Of a stretch of DNA of 64,000 bases, positions 9,401-17,740 are shown one piece after another. The position numbers were made by a program, and so were the translations under genes. Every line of letters starts with the position of its first letter. Within the stretch, counting starts at the first letter, position 1. This DNA comes from CAWJPW01 sp963844845 (lineage in GTDB: Bacteria > Acidobacteriota > Thermoanaerobaculia > Thermoanaerobaculales > Sulfomarinibacteraceae): NCBI GenBank assembly GCA_963844845.1, contig CAWJPW010000008.1:186001-250000 (forward strand), given 5' to 3'. The notes under the pieces are model-generated. The model did no database searches, was not told the DNA's origin, and saw nothing but the letters and a program-made list of their open reading frames with translations.

Positions 9401-11022
9401 CGCGCCATCTCCTTCGCCGGCTCGGTCACCACCAGCACACGGTCCGCGGCGACGTGCTCCAACGTGGTGACCAGGCCACTGGGCCAGCGCACCTCGAGAC
9501 GGTCCACGGTGCGCTGTGAGCCGAGCCCGAAGTGCGCCCGCGGGTCGCTCTGCGACAGGTAGCCGGAGGCGGCCCGGATCTCACGCATCTGGGTCACCCC
9601 CCCCGCGGTCACACGGATGCGGGCGCCGATTCCGTCGCGGTTGGAGCGCGTGCCCACCGGGCGCACCATCAACCAGTGGCTGCGGTTGCCGCCGTCGTTG
9701 CGGAGCAGGCGCGGGCCCGCGTTGAGGTCGAGCACCAGCACGTCGAGGTCGCCGTCGTTGTCGTAGTCGCCCACCGCCGAGCCCCGGCTCACCAGCTTGA
9801 CCGCCAGCGCGGGCCCCACCTGGCGGGAGACGTCGGCGAAGTGCCGGCCGTCCAGGTTGCGCAGGACGAGGTCCTCCTCGGGCTCGAGATGGTGGGCGTC
9901 GCCGTTGGCGATGAAGATGTCGAGGCGGCCGTCGCCGTCGAAGTCGAAGAGATTGCCGGACCACGAGACGTACTGACCGCACGCGGCCGCGAGGCCGGCC
10001 TGGGCGCTCTCGTCCTCGAAGCCGTGGCCGGTGTTGTGGTAGAGGCAGCCATAGCCCATGTCCGGCACCAGCACGTCCATGCGGCCGTCGTTGTCGATGT
10101 CGCCGGGCTCGGGCCCCATGGCCGAGGTCGCCTCGCCGTTCTCACCGTAGGCGGTGCCGGCGGTGAGGGCGACGTTCACGAAGGTGCCGTCGCCCCGGTT
10201 GCGGTACAGGTAGTTCTCCATGGCATCGTTGGCGACGAAGAGGTCCGGCCAGCCGTCGTCGTCCAGGTCGCAGGCGCCGACCCCCATGGCCCGCCCGGCG
10301 GGGTTGGCGATCCCGGCGGCGGCGCTCACGTCGGCGAAGGTGCCGTCACCCTGGTTGCGGTAGAGCGCGTCCGCCGTGCCCGGGTAGGAGAGCGGCCCGG
10401 GGAAACCGTCGCCGGCGTAGAAGCCGCGATACTCCGGGTCGAAGCACAGGTAGTTGCCCACGAAGAGATCGAGGTCGCCATCGCGATCGTAGTCGAAGAA
10501 GGTGCAGCCGGTGCTCCAGCGCTGGCATGCCACGCCGGCGGCGTCGGTGACGTCGCTGAAGCGCCCGCCGCCGTCGTTGCGGTAGAGCACATTGCGCCCG
10601 TAGTTGGTGACGTAGAGGTCGGTGTCGCCGTCGTTGTCGTAGTCGGCGGCGGTGCAGCCCATGCCGTAGCCGCGGTCACCCACTCCGGCGGCCGCGGTGA
10701 CGTCGGTGAAGGTCCCGTCACCGTTGTTGCGGTACAGGGCGTTGGCCAGGCGGCCATCCAGCGCCCGGCCGCGCACGTTGCTGACGCCCCTGAGGTAGCA
10801 GCCGTTCACCAGGTAGATGTCGAGGTCGCCGTCGCCGTCGTAGTCGAGGAACGCGCAGCCGGCGCCGGTGGACTCGACGATGGTGCTGAGGTCGTCGTCG
10901 CCGATGCTGTGGCTCCAGGTGATCCCCGCCGCCGCGGTGACGTCCACCAGCCGGGGCAGCGGCACCGTGGCGGCCGCGGCGACGGCGACCAGCCCGAGGA
11001 GGACGGCTCGCCACGACCTCAT
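9397..11022 (-). CDS. CRTAC1-family FG-GAP/VCBS repeat protein with ASPIC/UnbV C-terminal domain
   Basis: The 541-residue exported product has a signal peptide (residues 1-19) and VDVTAAAGITWSHS, the usual opening of CRTAC1 proteins. It has a long run of calcium-loop blades (DYDGDGDLDIYLVNG, DYDNDGDTDLYVTNYG, DYDRDGDLDLFVGNY, DIDNDGRMDVLVPD, DFDGDGRLDIFIANG). It ends in an ASPIC/UnbV-type domain (GIGARIRVTAGGVTQMREI, SQSDPRAHFGLG, VDRLEVRWPSG). These are extracellular seven-bladed propellers found in many Acidobacteriota and Planctomycetota, often next to cytochromes; the biochemical role is not established. The ATG overlaps the preceding stop (ATGA), and its own stop overlaps the cytochrome GTG. 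Confidence 0.92.
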   Translation of the reverse strand: MRSWRAVLLGLVAVAAAATVPLPRLVDVTAAAGITWSHSIGDDDLSTIVESTGAGCAFLDYDGDGDLDIYLVNGCYLRGVSNVRGRALDGRLANALYRNNGDGTFTDVTAAAGVGDRGYGMGCTAADYDNDGDTDLYVTNYGRNVLYRNDGGGRFSDVTDAAGVACQRWSTGCTFFDYDRDGDLDLFVGNYLCFDPEYRGFYAGDGFPGPLSYPGTADALYRNQGDGTFADVSAAAGIANPAGRAMGVGACDLDDDGWPDLFVANDAMENYLYRNRGDGTFVNVALTAGTAYGENGEATSAMGPEPGDIDNDGRMDVLVPDMGYGCLYHNTGHGFEDESAQAGLAAACGQYVSWSGNLFDFDGDGRLDIFIANGDAHHLEPEEDLVLRNLDGRHFADVSRQVGPALAVKLVSRGSAVGDYDNDGDLDVLVLDLNAGPRLLRNDGGNRSHWLMVRPVGTRSNRDGIGARIRVTAGGVTQMREIRAASGYLSQSDPRAHFGLGSQRTVDRLEVRWPSGLVTTLEHVAADRVLVVTEPAKEMAR

Positions 11023-12491
11023 GGCGCCGCCTCCGGCGGGCGGTCGGTCTCGGCGGGCGGCCGCACCAGCGGCACCGCCGGGCGCCGCAGGGCGGCCGGC
11101 AGGCGGTTGGGGGGCGCCAGCTCGCGGTCCTCGTGGCAGCCGATGCAGCCACGCCGCTCGTTGGGCATCACCCAGGTCCAGCCGGTCTGCCGCGCGACCA
11201 CGCCGCCGTCGGCGTCGAGGAGCTCGAAGGCCAGCGGCACCCGCGCCGGCACCGCCACGTGGAAGGAGCCGTCCTCGGCGAGGGGGACCTCGCCCAGCAC
11301 CACCCGCCCGGGGCCTTCCGGACCCTCAGCCCCGCCCGGCCGGCCCTCGACCACGCGCAGGGTCGTGGCCGCCGCCAGACGGGCGAGGCCCGGGCGGTCA
11401 CTGCGGTGGGCGCTGAGGCAGTAGAAGACGCCTGCCTCCCGGCGCCCGTCCACCACCGACGAGCGCCCCGCCACCCGCGGATGGGGTGTCAGCTCGGCCG
11501 CCGCCAGGAGATGGGCGCCGGGGTCGGCCGCCACCCTGTAGAGGCGCGCGCCGGTAGCCGGGTCCAGCTTCCAGACCACGTACGGAGCGTCGCCCCCCAA
11601 CCGCCGGAACGAGGCGAGCAGGGAGCCGTCCGCCAGTGGCAGGGGGCTTGCCCAGGCGCCGTCGCCACCGCCGACCACCAACCGGTGCCCGTGGAGGGGT
11701 CGGCGAAGCCGCACCGCCGCCAGGTCGCCGCCGCCCAGGAGCCCGGGGGCCTCGGACTCCACCAGCCACGCCCAACCGTCGGACCCCACGCGCACCGCGT
11801 GGACGAAGCGCGAGCCGCCGTGGGCCACTGCCCACGGCATCAGGTCGGTACCGTCAAGGTTCACCGCCATGAGCACCTGCCGGGCCGCGCCGACCTCGTC
11901 CCGGCGCCAGCTGGAGAACACGATGCGGCCGTTGGCCAGGAGATCGGGCTCGAGGTCGGAGCCCAGGTTGAAGGTGAGCGGTTGCGCCTGCCCGCCGTCG
12001 AGGGCAGCCGCAAAAACTGCCGTGGCTGGAGCGCCACTGTTCTCGTCCGGTCGCCCCGGGACGCTCGACACGTAGACGAAGCGGTCGCTCGGGTGATCGT
12101 CGTCGAGGTGGAAGATGGCGCCGGCCCAGCGTGGCGACGTGCTGTCGCCAGGCCCGTGGGTGAGCTGCTCGGGGTGTGAGCCATCCGCATCCATGCGCCA
12201 GATCTGCCACCGCTCGCCGGCCTCGCGCCGGCCCGCGAAGAGCACCTCGCGGCCGTCGAACGACACCGCCGGGTCGCGGGCGGCGGCAAAGCCCGCCGTG
12301 AGCACCCGCCCCGCACCGCCGTCCCCGGGCGACAGCCGCAGGATCTGGCAGCCGGCGCAGCCGGCGAGGTCGCTGCCCACCGGGACCCGCACGACCAGCA
12401 GGTCGGCGCCCGCCGCCGGCAGCGCGAGGGCCACGGCGAGCAGCAGAGCGCCCGCTCCGAGCGTCCGTCGGGCACGCGTCTCAGCAGCCAC
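11019..12491 (-). CDS. Exported PD40 propeller protein with single C-terminal CxxCHE motif (HzsA-like)
   Basis: I choose the GTG at 12491 (490 residues). It overlaps the upstream stop and directly precedes a signal peptide (TLGAGALLLAVALALPAAGA); further upstream is only shadow sequence. TolB/PD40-like blades follow (PAVSFDGREVLFAGRR, GERWQIWRMDADGSHPEQLTHG, GDSTSPRWAGAIF, LEPDLLANGRIVFSSWR). Near residue 449 there is one haem motif in the context GCIGCHEDRELAPPNRLP. That context is typical of the hydrazine-synthase-alpha-related family seen in many bacteria that do not perform anammox. I therefore infer a periplasmic c-haem protein but not hydrazine chemistry. It sits between the RidA-like gene and the CRTAC1 gene with overlapping ends on both sides. 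Confidence 0.8.
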   Translation of the reverse strand: MAAETRARRTLGAGALLLAVALALPAAGADLLVVRVPVGSDLAGCAGCQILRLSPGDGGAGRVLTAGFAAARDPAVSFDGREVLFAGRREAGERWQIWRMDADGSHPEQLTHGPGDSTSPRWAGAIFHLDDDHPSDRFVYVSSVPGRPDENSGAPATAVFAAALDGGQAQPLTFNLGSDLEPDLLANGRIVFSSWRRDEVGAARQVLMAVNLDGTDLMPWAVAHGGSRFVHAVRVGSDGWAWLVESEAPGLLGGGDLAAVRLRRPLHGHRLVVGGGDGAWASPLPLADGSLLASFRRLGGDAPYVVWKLDPATGARLYRVAADPGAHLLAAAELTPHPRVAGRSSVVDGRREAGVFYCLSAHRSDRPGLARLAAATTLRVVEGRPGGAEGPEGPGRVVLGEVPLAEDGSFHVAVPARVPLAFELLDADGGVVARQTGWTWVMPNERRGCIGCHEDRELAPPNRLPAALRRPAVPLVRPPAETDRPPEAAP

Positions 12492-13629
12492 CGGCGGGCT
12501 CCCTCGCAGGCTGCACTGCTGTGGCGTCGAGCTCGAAGAGGAGCTCGTCGCGGCACACGTCACCCGCCACGGTGACCATCGGCACGCTCTCCAGGCCGCG
12601 GCGGCGCAGTACCGCGGCGAGGGACGCCCCGTCGGCGGGCCGCTTGACGAAGGCGGTTGCCTGGCATACGTCGCCGAGGCTCGCTCCCGCACCGGCCAGC
12701 AGTGCCGCCACCGTGTCGAGGGTGCACTCCACCTGGGCGGTGAAATCGCCCGGGTGGCACGATGCCCCGGCCGCGTCGATGGCCGCCGTCCCCGAGACCA
12801 GCAGATAGCGACAGCTCGCCGAGGCGACCGCGAGCCCGCGAGAGAACGCAGACCCGTAGTCCGGCGCCTCGTTCTGGCATGGGTTGACCAGGCGCTCGAC
12901 GCGGTGCTGGTGGCCGGCCCGCGGCCGCGCGGCCACCAGGTCGAGCGTGCACCACCCGCCCCGCAGCCCGCGCCCGCGAATGCCGGTGCTGGCCGGTATG
13001 CGCGGCGCCGACGTCCCGTTGAGCACCCCGAAGCGCCGGTAGGCGTCGTTGCGGACCCGGTTGAAGCCGTCGTACCAGTCGAGGATGCGGTCGAGGTAGA
13101 ACCAGGTACGCAGCACGTCCGCGAAGGTGAAACCGCTGGCCGCCATCATGTCGGCGGCGAGCTCGAGCACCGCTGCCGCCTCGCCCACGGGGGTGCGGCA
13201 TCCCTCGTCCACCAGGAGGCGGCCGACATCCGAGAGACCCAGGTAGGTGGCCTCGTCGCCCTCCACGAGCCAGCCGCACGGCTGGCCCTGCCAGCTCAGC
13301 GGTCGCGGCGCAGAGCGTTTCCCCCGCGCCACCACCAGGTGGACGCCGGCGACACCGGCAGCGCCGCACGGCGCGCCCTCGATCCAGGTAGGTGGCACCG
13401 CGAAGGCCGGGACCACGCCGAGCGCCGCACGCCGTGCCGCCAGGCTCGCCGGAGCCGCCGCCAGCGCGCCGAAAACCCGCTCCTGGAGCACCACTGCATT
13501 CGCCGCCACGACCGCCTCGGCGAGCTCCCGGTAGGCGGCGCCCAGCACGACCGGCGAAGCCGCGTCGGGGCTCGGCGAGCTCCATGTGAGGAAACCGAGG
13601 TCTCCATTTCCCCGTGACGATGCGATCAT
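12481..13629 (-). CDS. Tandem RidA/chorismatase-like protein
   Basis: The 382-residue product has no signal peptide and is the first, cytoplasmic, gene of the operon. The C-terminal third is a recognisable YjgF/RidA-like fold (YLLVSGTAAIDAAG, FTAQVECTLDTVAALLAGAGA, VCQATAFVKRPADG). The middle contains LRTWFYLDRI...FNRVRNDAYRRFG and NPCQNEAPDYGSAFSRG. These correspond to conserved stretches of the FkbO/Hyg5/XanB2 chorismatase group, which also has two RidA-like halves. Whether it cleaves chorismate cannot be told from this. The ATG at 13629 is preceded by a purine-rich GGGGGGAAGGGG. An in-frame GTG at 13722 would add a Pro-rich N-terminus and is less likely. Confidence 0.75.
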   Translation of the reverse strand: MIASSRGNGDLGFLTWSSPSPDAASPVVLGAAYRELAEAVVAANAVVLQERVFGALAAAPASLAARRAALGVVPAFAVPPTWIEGAPCGAAGVAGVHLVVARGKRSAPRPLSWQGQPCGWLVEGDEATYLGLSDVGRLLVDEGCRTPVGEAAAVLELAADMMAASGFTFADVLRTWFYLDRILDWYDGFNRVRNDAYRRFGVLNGTSAPRIPASTGIRGRGLRGGWCTLDLVAARPRAGHQHRVERLVNPCQNEAPDYGSAFSRGLAVASASCRYLLVSGTAAIDAAGASCHPGDFTAQVECTLDTVAALLAGAGASLGDVCQATAFVKRPADGASLAAVLRRRGLESVPMVTVAGDVCRDELLFELDATAVQPAREPAGGC

Positions 13630-13873
13630 GCGGCCCCTTCCCCCCGTCCCGAGACCGACCAAGAGCCCCTCACGCCGAGCTGACGGCGGCGCGAAAGGGG
13701 GCTCCGGCACCGAGGCGATCACGACGATGATAGTTCGACCCAGGAGCCTCTCGCAACGAGGCGAGAATAAGTGCGAGAGATTCCTGCCATCACTGCCCCC
13801 TCGCCCATGCTACGCTCGCCGACGCCGTTGCGACGCTTTCGCCGACTACGGCCGACCCTGGGAGGACCTCACC
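13630..13873. promoter_or_regulatory. Divergent promoter region between exported-protein operon and nitrilase gene
   Basis: This gap holds start signals for both directions. Leftwards, TATCAT (minus strand, 13732-13727) could serve as -10 with a leader of about 90 nt. Rightwards, TGC-TACGCT (hexamer 13811-13816) is an extended -10 giving a leader of about 50 nt. Between them an interrupted palindrome, CTCTCGCA (13748-13755) and TGCGAGAG (13772-13779), could be an operator or an RNA hairpin. No -35 close to consensus is visible. The regulator is unknown. Confidence 0.4.
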
Positions 13874-14857
13874 GTGTACTATGCCGCCGCCTGCCAGACC
13901 GCCTTCCCCTGCCCCAGCGCTCGCGCCGAGATCGCCGGGCGCGTGCGGCGCATGTGCGAGATCGCCGAGCACACCATCATCGGCTACGAGCCGTTCTTCG
14001 ACGTCCGCCTGCTGGTCTTCCCCGAGTTCGCTCACGCGGTCCCCATCTACGACTCGGTGGCCGCCCTCAGAGACCGCCTTGCGGTGCCGCTGCCCAACGA
14101 GCACACCGACGCCTACCACCGCCTCGCCCGCCAGCATGGCTGCTTCATCCAAACAGGCACCTTCCTCGAAGCGCACCCCGACTTCCCCGACGTGGTCTTC
14201 AACACCACTGCCCTGGTCGGTCCCTCGGGCGTGCTCTCGCTCTACCGCAAGACTAACCCCTGGATCCCCTGGGAGCTCCACGCCAGCCCCCACGACGTGC
14301 TCGAGCTCCCCGGCGACCCCTTCCCGGTGGTGGAGACGGAGATCGGCCGCCTCGGCGTAGCCATCTGCTATGACTGGCTCTTCCCCGAGGCCATCCGGCA
14401 GATCGCCGCCGCCGGTGCCGAGGTCATCGCACGCGTGTCGGCCTACATGGACCCGTGGGGCGCCACCCCGCCCATGGACTGGTGGACGCTCTTCAACCGT
14501 GCCCGCGCCGCGGAGAACACGGCCTACGTGGTGGCCGCCAACCAGGGCGCCAGCCTCGCCCAGTACCCACCCTTCAGCTGGCCCGGGGGCAGCATGGTGG
14601 TGGACTACGACGGCCGCATCCTCGCCCAGGCCGATCCCGGCGAGGGGGAGAAGGTCGTGGTGGCGCCCATCGACCTGGAGCAGCTCCGGGCGGAGCGCAA
14701 TCGAAGGGTCGGTCACGACATGCGCGGCCACCTGCGCAGCGGCCTGTACACCTATCTCCACCGGCCCGGGCTCGACCCGTCCTCCGAGCACCCCATCACC
14801 GGAGCGAGCCTGCGTGCGCGGATCGCCACAGCCAAGGAGCGCCTCGAGCCGAGCTGA
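13874..14857 (+). CDS. Carbon-nitrogen hydrolase (nitrilase superfamily amidase)
   Basis: The product has 327 residues from a GTG start at 13874, chosen because GGAGG at 13861-13865 is correctly spaced and the alignment-like core begins at once (YYAAACQTA). The nitrilase catalytic triad is visible as Glu about 51 (LLVFPEFAH), Lys about 126 (SLYRKTNPW) and Cys about 165 (GVAICYDWLFPE). The family hydrolyses amides or nitriles in the cytoplasm. The context with aliphatic-amidase-like phrases (NTAYVVAANQG, GGSMVVDYDGRIL) suggests an amidase or carbamoylase rather than a true nitrilase, but the substrate cannot be named. It is transcribed divergently from the seven-gene operon and may share its control. 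It is followed 68 bases later by an RND exporter gene. Confidence 0.9.
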   Translation: MYYAAACQTAFPCPSARAEIAGRVRRMCEIAEHTIIGYEPFFDVRLLVFPEFAHAVPIYDSVAALRDRLAVPLPNEHTDAYHRLARQHGCFIQTGTFLEAHPDFPDVVFNTTALVGPSGVLSLYRKTNPWIPWELHASPHDVLELPGDPFPVVETEIGRLGVAICYDWLFPEAIRQIAAAGAEVIARVSAYMDPWGATPPMDWWTLFNRARAAENTAYVVAANQGASLAQYPPFSWPGGSMVVDYDGRILAQADPGEGEKVVVAPIDLEQLRAERNRRVGHDMRGHLRSGLYTYLHRPGLDPSSEHPITGASLRARIATAKERLEPS

Positions 14858-14925
14858 GCAGGGCTCCAGCACCGCGCGGTAGACTTGTTCGAAGGTCACC
14901 TGGCAGCCAAAGGTGAGGTGTGGTC

Positions 14926-17268
14926 ATGTCCGCAAGCGATCGGCCCGGCTCGGGCCCCGCGAACACCGTGTGGGAGATTTCCCTCGCCCCCCTCGTACGC
15001 CACCGCCGCGCGGTCATCGCCACCTTTCTGGCGGTGGCCGCCGCCGTCGCTCCCGGCGCCCTCAGGCTCCAGGTGGACAACTCGCCCGAGGGCTTCTTCG
15101 TCGAGGACGCCCATGCTGTAGCCCGGTTCCGCCAGCTGGAGCTCGACTTCGGCCGCGACCGCGCGGTCCGCCTGGTGCTCACCGGCGCGGGCCTGTGGAC
15201 CTCCGCCGGCCTCACCTGGCTCGCCGACCTCGAGCGCGCGGCACAGGCGCCCGGCGGGGTGTGGGCGGCGGGCGGCGTGGTCGCCCATCACCGCTGGCAC
15301 CTCGAGCGCTGGCCCCCCGCCGACCCGGCCGCCTTTCATGCCCGGGTGACGGCCGACCCGTTTGACGCCACCGCGGGTTGGGTGAGCAGCGACGGCGGGA
15401 CGGCCACGGTGCTGGTCGCCCTCTACAAGCTCACGCCCGCGCGCCGCGCAGCCACGCTGGCCGCTCTCGAGGAGCTGCTGTCCCGGGCGCCACCGGGGAT
15501 CACCGGCCGGATCGCGGGGCTGGCAGTGGTCAACCAGGCCCTGGACGAGGCCCAACGACGGATGGCCTTCCGCTTCCTCCCCCTGCTGGTCCTGGTGGCG
15601 GCGGCACTGCTGGTGGTGCTCTTCCGCAGCCTCACAGGCGTCGTCCTTCCCCTCACCCTGGTGGGGGTGTGCGAGGTCGTGCTGCTCGGGGCGATGGGGT
15701 ACGCCGGCCAGCGCCTCGACATCGTGACCTCGCTGCTGACGCCCCTTGTCATGGTGATCGCCCTGGCCACCGGGGTGCACGTGCTCGCCTACCATCGCCG
15801 GCTCCGCGCCGCCGGGCTCGATCCAGCGGCGGCGGTCCTCGCCACCTACCGGGTCAAGGCCTGGCCGGTGCTGTGGACCGGCATGACCACCTGCGTCGGC
15901 TTCGCTTCGCTGGCCCTCTCCGGCGTCCCACCGGTGCGTGCTCTGGGGCTGTGGACCGCCTTTGCCATCGCATTCCTGACCCTGGCGGCACTCAGCCTCT
16001 ACCCCGCGCTCCTGGCCACTCCAAGCGCCACTGGCGGGACCGCCCGGCCCGGCCTCGCGGATCATGTGGGCGGCTGGGGCAGGCGCTGGGCGGCGTGGGC
16101 CGTGGAGCACCGCCGGTGGGTGGCGGCGCTCTTTGCCGCCGCGGCGCTCCTCGCCGCCGTCGGGCTCCCGCGCATGTCCATCGAGAGCAACATCCTCACC
16201 TTCTTCCGACCCACCCACCCGCTCCGAGCCGAGGTGGAGGACCTCGAGGCCCGCGGGTTGGGAGTGGTGGCCGCGAGCCTCGTGCTGGAGCGCCCCGCCT
16301 CCTTCGACGACCCGACCGCTCTCGTGCGTCTGGCCGGTCTCGCCGCCGCCTTGCGGCGCGAGCCGCTGGCTTTCGGCGTGCTGAGCGCCGGCGACCTCGT
16401 CGCCGACGTGGTCGCACGTTCCCCCGAACCGGTGGCGGGCGTCGAGCCGTGGACGGCGGCGCGGGCGCGGGTGAACGCGATCCCCGACCTGCGTCGCTTT
16501 CTCGCGCTCCTGCTCACCGGGGACGGGACCCACACCCGGCTCATCCTGATGACTCCGGTGCGCGGCTTCACCGAGCTCGAACCGCTCTACCGCCGCGCCG
16601 AAGCCCTCGCACACGAGGCATTCCCGGAGGCGAAGGCATGGGTCACCGGGCAGTACCCCCTGGTCCTGGCCGCGCAGCACTCGCTCCTTCGCACGGTCGT
16701 CCTGTCGCTCACCGCGACGTTCCTCGTGATCGCCGTGGTCCTGCGTCTACTCCTGGGCTCGGCTGCGCTCACCTGGCGGGCCGTGGTCCCCAACCTGTGG
16801 CCGGTCCTGGTGGTGCTCGGGAGCATGGGCTGGTTCGGCGTCCCGGTGGACAGCGCCACGGTGATGATCGCCGCGGTGGTCCTCGGCCTGGCGGTGGACG
16901 ACACCCTGCACACCTTGGGCCATCTCCGCCACGTCATGGGTGGCACGGCCGGAGGCAGTCAGGCCGGGCAGGTCGTGGACACCCTCGCCGAGACCGCCGC
17001 CGGCCACGTGAGCACCTCCACGATTCTGGTGTTGGGGTTCGGGGTGTGCGGGCTCTCGAGCCTGCTTCCCGTGGCCCGCTTCGGCGCCCTCTCGTCGCTG
17101 GCCATCGCCGCGGCCCTGGCGGCGGACCTCCTGCTCGTACCGGCCCTGTTGGCCTCAGCGCCTGCCGCGGCGATCCAGCGCTTCGTCCGGGCGACCGGCG
17201 TCAGGCCGGCTGACGGCGGCGCAGGAGCAGCGCGCCCAACCCAAGCAGGAGTACCACCAAAAGGGTGA
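14926..17268 (+). CDS. RND-superfamily (MMPL-type) exporter
   Basis: The 780-residue membrane protein has two repeats of the RND/MMPL pattern. Each has one N-terminal transmembrane helix, a large periplasmic loop and a five- to six-helix bundle (first bundle about residues 205-375, second about 585-770). Conserved segments include RLDIVTSLLTPLVMVIALATG and VDSATVMIAAVVLGLAVDDTLH. The second carries the acidic pair (VDD) expected for proton relay in this superfamily. The cargo is unknown; MMPL relatives export lipids or hydrophobic compounds. ATG 14926 has AGGTGAGG seven bases upstream and an upstream TAGACT -10 (14880-14885); GTG 14920 is an alternative. Its last 68 bases overlap the convergent IPTL-CTERM-like gene. 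Confidence 0.88.
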   Translation: MSASDRPGSGPANTVWEISLAPLVRHRRAVIATFLAVAAAVAPGALRLQVDNSPEGFFVEDAHAVARFRQLELDFGRDRAVRLVLTGAGLWTSAGLTWLADLERAAQAPGGVWAAGGVVAHHRWHLERWPPADPAAFHARVTADPFDATAGWVSSDGGTATVLVALYKLTPARRAATLAALEELLSRAPPGITGRIAGLAVVNQALDEAQRRMAFRFLPLLVLVAAALLVVLFRSLTGVVLPLTLVGVCEVVLLGAMGYAGQRLDIVTSLLTPLVMVIALATGVHVLAYHRRLRAAGLDPAAAVLATYRVKAWPVLWTGMTTCVGFASLALSGVPPVRALGLWTAFAIAFLTLAALSLYPALLATPSATGGTARPGLADHVGGWGRRWAAWAVEHRRWVAALFAAAALLAAVGLPRMSIESNILTFFRPTHPLRAEVEDLEARGLGVVAASLVLERPASFDDPTALVRLAGLAAALRREPLAFGVLSAGDLVADVVARSPEPVAGVEPWTAARARVNAIPDLRRFLALLLTGDGTHTRLILMTPVRGFTELEPLYRRAEALAHEAFPEAKAWVTGQYPLVLAAQHSLLRTVVLSLTATFLVIAVVLRLLLGSAALTWRAVVPNLWPVLVVLGSMGWFGVPVDSATVMIAAVVLGLAVDDTLHTLGHLRHVMGGTAGGSQAGQVVDTLAETAAGHVSTSTILVLGFGVCGLSSLLPVARFGALSSLAIAAALAADLLLVPALLASAPAAAIQRFVRATGVRPADGGAGAARPTQAGVPPKG

Positions 17269-17740
17269 GACCCAGCGGGGTGAGCGCCGGGATGGCCTCG
17301 AGCTGCTGCCGCAGCAGGGCGCTCCAGCTCCCGCCGGCGCCCGCGAACGGTCCCGTTTCCACCCCGAAGGACCCGCCCCCGCCCTGGTCTCGGGAGATGT
17401 CGCCGCTGAAGTAGAGCGTGCCCAGCTGGCCGCCCATGAGGCTGCCATTGAGGACGACCATCTGCCTCGTGCCGTCGAAGTAGCCAGAGAGGCTGGCCGC
17501 CATCTCCGCAGGACACGACGCCGGGCCCGAAACGAAGCTCTGCTGAGCGGTGCCAGAGATCTCCGTCCCGTTCTGGGTGATCATCGCCTGACCCGAGTAG
17601 TTGCACGGCAGCTCCTCGCCGGGGATGGTCACCTGACTCGTGAGGTCCCAGGTCCCGGTGAGGTCGGGCACTGTCTGGGCACCAGCGACTCCCGCAACCA
17701 GCAGCGCCACAATATACGAGATGGCTCGCGTCAGTCGCAT
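17201..17740 (-). CDS. Secreted lipocalin-like small protein with IPTL-CTERM-like sorting tail
   Basis: The 179-residue product has a signal peptide ending near AGVAGAQ, a beta-rich core beginning DLTGTWDLTS (a common opening of lipocalin-like or META-like domains) and two likely disulfide cysteines (PCNY, ASCPAE). Its last 31 residues are IPALTPLGL, a hydrophobic helix and RRR. That is the tripartite layout of IPTL-CTERM/PEP-CTERM-type surface sorting signals recognised by exosortase or rhombosortase-like systems; no such sortase gene is in the window. The start has AAAGGAG at the right spacing and a TATACT -10 at 17776-17771 with a 24-base leader. The function of the core is unknown. Confidence 0.8.
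   Translation of the reverse strand: MRLTRAISYIVALLVAGVAGAQTVPDLTGTWDLTSQVTIPGEELPCNYSGQAMITQNGTEISGTAQQSFVSGPASCPAEMAASLSGYFDGTRQMVVLNGSLMGGQLGTLYFSGDISRDQGGGGSFGVETGPFAGAGGSWSALLRQQLEAIPALTPLGLTLLVVLLLGLGALLLRRRQPA

Noticed and set aside
7079..9562. 827-codon plus-strand frame opposite the cytochrome gene
   Set aside because: The minus strand carries signal peptide, six haem motifs and operon overlaps; the plus-strand product is His/Arg/Gly-rich noise.
9532..11424. 630-codon plus-strand frame opposite the CRTAC1 gene
   Set aside because: Its Val/Ala/Glu periodicity is the mirror of the repeated DxDGDG codons; no independent support.
11019..12491. Anammox hydrazine synthase
   Set aside because: Only the CxxCHE-type C-terminus matches; the other subunits and companion enzymes are absent.
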